Under the pieces are notes generated by a model that was not told where the DNA came from, made no database searches, and worked only from the letters and a program-made list of their open reading frames with translations. DNA of 9,258 bases from a bacterium (GTDB taxonomy: Bacteria > Patescibacteria > Microgenomatia > Levybacterales > GWA1-39-11). Location: NCBI GenBank assembly GCA_021825285.1, contig JAKAHW010000032.1, positions 1 through 9,258 on the forward strand. Direction: 5' to 3'. This document shows, one piece after another, positions 6,302 to 9,258 of the stretch. Numbering within the stretch: the stretch's first letter is position 1; each line of letters starts with the position of its first letter. The position numbers and the translations under genes are program-made.

Positions 6302-6446
6302 CGAATGAAAAAGAGCTGGTGACCGTAATTGGCTCGAACCACTTTAGCCTGGGCGACTATATCACACCAGATCTATTTTCTCAGCTCCAATCTCTTAAAG
6401 ATCGAATGGGTATTGATTCCTTTGCCAATTTTTAACGATCCCATTC
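6278..6446 (-). promoter_or_regulatory. Structured leader of the rib genes with competing hairpins (candidate cis-regulatory RNA)
   Basis: In minus-strand order four pairings appear. GAATGGG (6446-6440) pairs with CCCATTC (6410-6404). GATCTGGTG (6373-6365) pairs with CACCAGCTC (6321-6313), one mismatch, closing a 43-nt loop with an inner GGCT/AGCC hairpin. GCTCTTTTTC (6316-6307) pairs perfectly with GAAAAAGAGC (6302-6293). AGCGAGG (6295-6289) pairs with CCTCGCT (6284-6278). The last three compete: neighbours share GCTC (6316-6313) and AGC (6295-6293). Such a chain is typical of attenuators and riboswitches. It does not carry the FMN (RFN) riboswitch consensus or a T-box GGGTGG core. Function is inferred from structure and position only. 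Confidence 0.4.
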
Positions 6447-6451
6447 CTAGT

Positions 6452-6481
6452 ATTTTACATCTTTTACCACTGTTCACACAA
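6452..6481 (-). promoter_or_regulatory. Possible promoter of the rib genes
   Basis: TTGTGT (6481-6476) and TAAAAT (6457-6452) are 18 bp apart on the minus strand. The predicted start near 6446 coincides with the first leader stem and would give a leader of about 180 nt before the kinase ATG. The boxes are moderate matches. Confidence 0.4.
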
Positions 6482-6507
6482 GGTTATTAATGTATTTTTC
6501 TGTTAAC

Positions 6508-6536
6508 TTGAACATCCGGATAGTTCTACATATTTA
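6508..6536 (+). promoter_or_regulatory. Promoter-like pair with embedded palindrome upstream of the AbrB gene
   Basis: TTGAAC (6508-6513) and TATTTA (6531-6536) are 17 bp apart on the plus strand. The palindrome GAACATCCGGATAGTTC (6510-6526, with an 8-bp perfect ATCCGGAT core and GAAC/GTTC arms) overlaps the -35 and spacer, a natural place for a repressor operator, perhaps for autoregulation. Confidence 0.35.
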
Positions 6537-6578
6537 ATCTTTTTTTAACCTTGCGAACTTCTCGAGTTAGTTGTATTG

Positions 6579-6584
6579 TATAAT
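6579..6584 (+). promoter_or_regulatory. Consensus -10 box (TATAAT) for the AbrB gene
   Basis: A perfect TATAAT with no good -35 at 16-18 bp (AACTTC at 17 bp); CTCGAG and an AACT/AGTT inverted repeat lie just upstream. Initiation would fall near 6591, at the base of the hairpin at 6593-6622. Confidence 0.4.
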
Positions 6585-6592
6585 ACCTGTAA

Positions 6593-6622
6593 CCTACATT
6601 AAAGATTATTCTTTATAGTAGG
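6593..6622 (+). promoter_or_regulatory. Leader hairpin of the AbrB gene
   Basis: CCTAC (6593-6597) pairs with GTAGG (6618-6622), and TAAAGA (6600-6605) with TCTTTA (6610-6615) around a TTAT loop, with a small internal loop: 11 bp in all. It starts at the predicted mRNA 5' end and holds the only Shine-Dalgarno-like AGGA of the leader (6620-6623). Confidence 0.4.
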
Positions 6623-6657
6623 AATAATTTTCTCAATGGGATTATTGCCGTTTTTAA

Positions 6658-6945
6658 ATGACTATGAAAGACAAAGGCTTAAAAAAGAAGCCACAATCAA
6701 AAATGACAGTGTTTGGGACCGCTCCTGTTAGTTCACGCGGTCAAATCGTTATACCATCCAAACTACGCAAAGCTCAGAACATTCAACCTGGTGACACACT
6801 GATTTTTACCGGTAATCCTGAGGCTGGCTACTTTAACGTACTCAATGCCAATTCCTTTAAGGGATTCACCGATGACTTGAACAACTTAGTGTTCAACAAT
6901 AAAAAAGAGGAATCTTCAGATAAAAAAGAAGATAAAGACAAGTAG
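6658..6945 (+). CDS. AbrB/SpoVT-family DNA-binding protein
   Basis: This small 95-residue regulator has one swapped-hairpin AbrB domain at about 22-62: VSSRGQIVIPSKLRKAQNIQ, then PGDTLIF, matching the family pattern (kGqivIPkelR...GD). Members bind DNA as dimers and act as transition-state regulators or antitoxins. The tail from about 81 is highly charged (KKEESSDKKEDKDK). It is the only plus-strand gene and its stop is 2 nt from the stop of the opposing lysis cassette, so the two transcripts would overlap. No toxin gene is next to it, which weakens an antitoxin reading. The start is uncertain: ATG 6658, ATG 6664 or ATG 6703 (MTVFGTAPVSSRG, closer to usual family length) all lack a clear ribosome site. 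It may be the phage's regulator. Confidence 0.8.
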   Translation: MTMKDKGLKKKPQSKMTVFGTAPVSSRGQIVIPSKLRKAQNIQPGDTLIFTGNPEAGYFNVLNANSFKGFTDDLNNLVFNNKKEESSDKKEDKDK

Positions 6946-6947
6946 TC

Positions 6948-7199
6948 TTACTTAAATATAAGGCGGAAAACGAAGTCTCCTACAATTGTCGCTACTGCAG
7001 CGGCAATACTAATCTTCACAGCCAAGGTACTCACTTTCACCTTTAAGTCACTTACGTCAGCTTGTAGTTGATGAAGGTGATTTTCTTTTATTTCTTTGAG
7101 CTCTTTAGTTACATAGCCAAATCCACCATCTACTCGTTCTTCGAGTTTGGCCACGCGCTCAAGCATTTTGACTGTGTCGACTGGTTCGTTTTCCGGCAT
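6948..7199 (-). CDS. XhlA-like coiled-coil/one-TM phage lysis accessory protein
   Basis: The 83-residue product has a long charged heptad-like helix (about 8-61, KMLERVAKLEERVDGGFGYV then KELKEIKENHLHQLQADVSDL) followed by a single C-terminal TM segment (about 62-82, ISIAAAVATIVGDFVF) and FRLIFK. This layout is that of hemolysin XhlA and similar membrane-associated phage proteins that assist holins. It starts 4 nt after the stop of the holin-like gene with no Shine-Dalgarno, so translation is probably coupled. It is last in the cassette. The XhlA assignment rests on layout and context, not on conserved residues. Confidence 0.6.
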   Translation of the reverse strand: MPENEPVDTVKMLERVAKLEERVDGGFGYVTKELKEIKENHLHQLQADVSDLKVKVSTLAVKISIAAAVATIVGDFVFRLIFK

Positions 7200-7203
7200 A
7201 GAT

Positions 7204-7467
7204 TTAGAAGATCAATTTATCAATAAGACTATCTTTATCTTCAGAGCCGAAAACGTCTCGTAGAAGCTTTCCTACGGCGTTGAGTCCTGCAATTCCACCG
7301 GATATTACAAACGGCATCACCAGCGTGTTGAGAAAGCTATTCCAGCTAGACAATGACTCTGGTTGCGCATTTACTAACACCAGAGATCCGGTAAATAGAA
7401 ATGAGGAAATGAAAATTCTGACAAAACGCCAGATTACTTTTTTCCATTCTGGGTAAAAATCGTTCAT
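7204..7467 (-). CDS. Holin-like two-TM membrane protein
   Basis: The 87-residue protein has a basic N-terminal helix, TM1 at about 12-33 (VIWRFVRIFISSFLFTGSLV), a short polar loop (AQPESLSSWN), TM2 at about 47-66 (NTLVMPFVISGGIAGLNAVG) and a charged C-terminus (SEDKDSLIDK). Size, topology and position between an endolysin and an XhlA-like gene fit a class II-type holin, which forms membrane lesions that release endolysin to the wall. Its ATG overlaps the endolysin stop (ATGA), and a near-perfect AAAGGAGGTGA lies 6 nt upstream, inside the endolysin coding sequence: the strongest ribosome site in the cassette. Holin families diverge quickly and no specific one is recognised. Confidence 0.65.
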   Translation of the reverse strand: MNDFYPEWKKVIWRFVRIFISSFLFTGSLVLVNAQPESLSSWNSFLNTLVMPFVISGGIAGLNAVGKLLRDVFGSEDKDSLIDKLIF

Positions 7468-8531
7468 ACCTTGTCACCTCCTTTATGTAATTTACTGCCG
7501 AAATACTGAACAACTAGAGAAAAAATTAGCTGTGGAGTTGGAACAAGCGTTCCTTTTTGGCAAGCATCAAGCTGACTCTTTGCTTCCTGAGCATCGTTAA
7601 GAGCCTTACCCTTGGCTTTACTCGCTTCATCCAGCTGGCCTTCCAGTACCCCTATGCGAGCCTGAGCTAAGGGGAGAGCATCTGAGCCGTGTTTGAGCTG
7701 TTTATTCAGTGCGTCAATCAGGGCTTTATAGTATTTATCCTTCTCTAGCAAATCCTTCTCGAGTCTGCCAACTTGTTCGACTCTGTTGGTTATCTCCTGG
7801 GTGGCTTTACTGAGCTCGATAGACTTCTCATTTAGCTTGTTAGATAGGTCAGTTTCTCTGCTTTTGTACCCTCCGACTACACTCTTAATTCTGTCGCTGG
7901 GGGTAGTGTTAGGGTCGTCTGCGATCTCTAAAATCTTAAGAGTATCGGCCCATTTAGTTGCTGAAGAGACTACCTGCTCGTACTTTGTTCGCCATTCAGG
8001 TGTGTTTGGCACCAGACAGCCCTCAGGGGCGGAGGTTGTGCCTTTTTCTTTTTTATACTTTCTAAGTTCGTCAAAAAATTCTTGAGGGTTAATTGCTCCA
8101 AAATAGCCGTTGTTATAGTTATCACTTACAAATTTTCCGTTTTGAAGCTGACCACGTTTTACTGTGAGATGGAGGTGACTGCCGGTGCTATTGCCGGTGT
8201 TGTCACTGACGGCCAGAGTGTCGCCTTCATTCTTATTCTCAAAGCTTTCAATGGATTTGCAGTGGGCATATGTCAGCTTGTAAGTGTTATAGAGCTGTAC
8301 GATGACTTCAAAGTAAAGCCCAAAGCCATCATTTCCTTCATTGCCTTGCGCATAAAATTTAGAAGCCCAAGAAGAGAGAATATTTCTGAAGCCTTGTGGT
8401 GTATCGGGAAATTTTGTTTTTAAGTCCCAACCATTATGTCCTTTGAGTCCAAACCGAGCATAGTCTGCAGGATTTTCTCCAAAGCCTTGATTTAGTTCAA
8501 ATGGTTCGATTGGTCTTGTTATATCTGCCAT
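7464..8531 (-). CDS. Phage endolysin: M23 (LytM/lysostaphin-type) endopeptidase with coiled-coil tail
   Basis: The N-terminal domain (about 1-155) is a zinc endopeptidase that cuts peptidoglycan cross-bridges. HNGWD supplies His32 and Asp36, YAH supplies His90, and SHLHL supplies His119 and His121; by analogy with LytM the metal ligands are 32, 36 and 121. GNSTGSHLHLTVK is the typical closing motif. From about 170 the protein changes: GCLVPNTPEW, then a mainly helical region with a heptad-like coiled coil at about 222-325, then a hydrophobic stretch (QLIFSLVVQYFG) near the C-terminus. There is no signal peptide, so release through the holin-like neighbour is expected. It starts 6 nt after the LPD38-like gene's stop; no strong Shine-Dalgarno is visible. 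Stop is TGA. The catalytic call is firm; the tail's job (wall binding, oligomerisation or membrane contact) is unknown. Confidence 0.85.
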   Translation of the reverse strand: MADITRPIEPFELNQGFGENPADYARFGLKGHNGWDLKTKFPDTPQGFRNILSSWASKFYAQGNEGNDGFGLYFEVIVQLYNTYKLTYAHCKSIESFENKNEGDTLAVSDNTGNSTGSHLHLTVKRGQLQNGKFVSDNYNNGYFGAINPQEFFDELRKYKKEKGTTSAPEGCLVPNTPEWRTKYEQVVSSATKWADTLKILEIADDPNTTPSDRIKSVVGGYKSRETDLSNKLNEKSIELSKATQEITNRVEQVGRLEKDLLEKDKYYKALIDALNKQLKHGSDALPLAQARIGVLEGQLDEASKAKGKALNDAQEAKSQLDACQKGTLVPTPQLIFSLVVQYFGSKLHKGGDKV

Positions 8532-8537
8532 AGCTGT

Positions 8538-9258
8538 TTATCTATAAATCAAACTCTTAATACTTTGATTGTCTGTGGAATTGGGCCCATTCTTCAATGG
8601 ATTTATTGGTGATTTCTGCTCATCATTGTCAGTTTCCTGAGGAATACCACCGGGAAGAGTTGTCTTTAATAAGCGTTGTAAGTCACCGGCATTAAAAGTG
8701 ATACTGCTTTGAAATAGCGATGCTTCTTTTGGGTCGTCTTTCATTAAAAGCGGAACAACTTGTGGGATTAGTTTCTCTGCTTCTTCATTCCACCTCAGTG
8801 CCATTTGCTGTGCCCCCTGAAGGTCACCTGCTTCGACTAGCTTCTTCATTTGCAGGCGAGTGGTGTTATAGCCTACTTCTGCCTCATATTTGATATCCCA
8901 GGCTCTACGTTGCTTCTCACCGCCTTGAGTTCGATAGAAACGATCCATTGTCAGCCCTAGGACATCAGCTGGGCTAAGTAACTCTCTAGCCAAGCTTCCG
9001 GTTAAGCCATAGACCGCATGGGTCAACTTCATCGGGCTTACTCCCAAAGCGCGACCGATGGTGATTGCTAAATCAGGTGTTCTGCTATCGTATTGCTCTG
9101 ACGGAGCGACTTTTTCCAGTTTTCTTGGGACCACTGGAAATCCAGTAAAGAAGTTTGTATTTGTCGCTATTTCCAGAGGAGTACGCATAATAGGTGGCAG
9201 GGCTCCGGAGAAGAAAGCTTGAGCAGATAATTCGCCATCTCTTGTAAATGGAACTGGA
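8538..9258 (-). CDS. C-terminal part of a large phage protein with an LPD38-like domain
   Basis: The frame runs off the right edge in phase (no stop up to 9257); an ATG at 9188 is internal and not the start. About 240 residues are visible. Upstream of the ATG it reads FFSGALPPIM. After it come GFPVVPRKLEKVAPSEQYDS, RTPDLAITIGRALGVSP, MKLTHAVYGLTGSLARELL and DRFYRTQGG. This FP-VP-x-LEK-x-P-x-EQY / GRALGVSP / GLTGS pattern is that of the LPD38 domain found at the C-terminal end of giant polyvalent or internal virion proteins of podovirus-like phages. The final 60 residues are polar and Asn/Gln/Pro-rich. Position just before the lysis cassette fits the end of a late virion operon. The domain call is from motif memory; the protein's exact role (ejection/internal virion) is inferred. 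Confidence 0.65.
   Translation of the reverse strand, partial: PVPFTRDGELSAQAFFSGALPPIMRTPLEIATNTNFFTGFPVVPRKLEKVAPSEQYDSRTPDLAITIGRALGVSPMKLTHAVYGLTGSLARELLSPADVLGLTMDRFYRTQGGEKQRRAWDIKYEAEVGYNTTRLQMKKLVEAGDLQGAQQMALRWNEEAEKLIPQVVPLLMKDDPKEASLFQSSITFNAGDLQRLLKTTLPGGIPQETDNDEQKSPINPLKNGPNSTDNQSIKSLIYR

Larger units (their letters stand above)
6264..6657. other. Non-coding host/phage junction, 394 bp
   Basis: No convincing gene fits here. From left to right it holds the overlapping hairpins before the rib genes, a possible minus-strand rib promoter, a 17-bp palindrome with a plus-strand promoter-like pair, and the promoter and leader hairpin of the AbrB gene. It separates host metabolic genes from phage genes, so an integration boundary would be expected in it. 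No duplicate att core can be identified within the window. Confidence 0.5.

Noticed and set aside
6311..6390. tRNA gene on the minus strand (GGTTCGAGCC T-arm-like, GGTCACCA end)
   Set aside because: With the T loop set as TTCGAGC, the T stem has a mismatch and the acceptor length is off by one; no complementary 5' acceptor (GACCGTA or TGACCGT) or D arm exists upstream on that strand.
6263..6446. FMN (RFN) or TPP riboswitch before the rib genes
   Set aside because: A CTGAGA followed by GATCTGG faintly recalls the TPP element, but the GGGTGC and CCAGCG-AGGGA parts are missing; none of the conserved RFN boxes is present.
6658..6945. AbrB gene as antitoxin of a toxin-antitoxin pair
   Set aside because: No partner gene lies next to it on the same strand; the neighbour downstream is the convergent lysis cassette.
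7786..8423. Plus-strand frames opposite the endolysin
   Set aside because: Shadow frames; the minus-strand frame carries intact M23 zinc motifs and fits the cassette.
1..9258. CRISPR array, insertion sequence or transposase
   Set aside because: No regularly spaced repeats, transposase motifs or terminal inverted repeats with target duplications were seen.

Overview
The window looks like a chromosome fragment of a Candidate Phyla Radiation (Patescibacteria) bacterium, possibly of the Microgenomates type, carrying the edge of a prophage. This placement is an inference. It rests on the compact AT-rich operons, the minimal cell-wall gene set, a free-standing flavokinase domain, and phage proteins that look CPR-like. 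UGA is used as a stop (PBP gene, endolysin gene) and Trp is TGG, which argues against the UGA=Gly CPR lineages (Gracilibacteria/Absconditabacteria).

Layout: almost everything is on the minus strand, so it is best read from right to left. (a) 9258-6948 is a phage segment. It holds the C-terminal end of a large LPD38-like virion or polyvalent protein, then a tightly packed lysis cassette: an M23 endopeptidase endolysin with a coiled-coil tail, a two-TM holin-like protein overlapping it by ATGA, and a coiled-coil/one-TM XhlA-like protein. An AbrB/SpoVT-type DNA-binding gene (6658-6945) is the only plus-strand gene and ends 2 nt from the cassette. (b) 6264-6657 is a 394-bp non-coding junction. 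It has divergent promoter-like sequences, palindromes and a chain of mutually exclusive hairpins just before the riboflavin genes. (c) 6263-5324 holds riboflavin kinase and riboflavin synthase, overlapping by 8 nt. (d) 5323-431 is a cell-wall operon starting from a good promoter near 5228-5200: a secreted GH18/YaaH-like hydrolase that seems to use an ATT start codon, a membrane-anchored D,D-carboxypeptidase (8-nt overlap), a possible 26-aa peptide, and a class A penicillin-binding protein. (e) 426-1 holds a DUF1573 protein, cut by the window edge, with its own near-consensus promoter. A perfect CCCCTATAGGGG palindrome covers its start point, resembling CsoR/CstR-family operators.

How the genes work together: the operon in (d) makes and trims peptidoglycan (PBP polymerises and cross-links, DacA trims the pentapeptide, GH18 probably cleaves glycan). 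The rib pair makes riboflavin from lumazine and phosphorylates it to FMN. The phage cassette would breach the same wall: the endolysin has no signal peptide, so it needs the holin-like neighbour. Sampled phage rows are more GC-rich than host rows (for example 9000-8941 about 53% G+C against about 30% in 5880-5821), which fits acquired DNA.

The least-explained items are the multi-hairpin rib leader at the host/phage junction, the ATT-initiated secreted hydrolase, the CsoR-like operator on the DUF1573 gene, and the coiled-coil endolysin cassette of a CPR phage.
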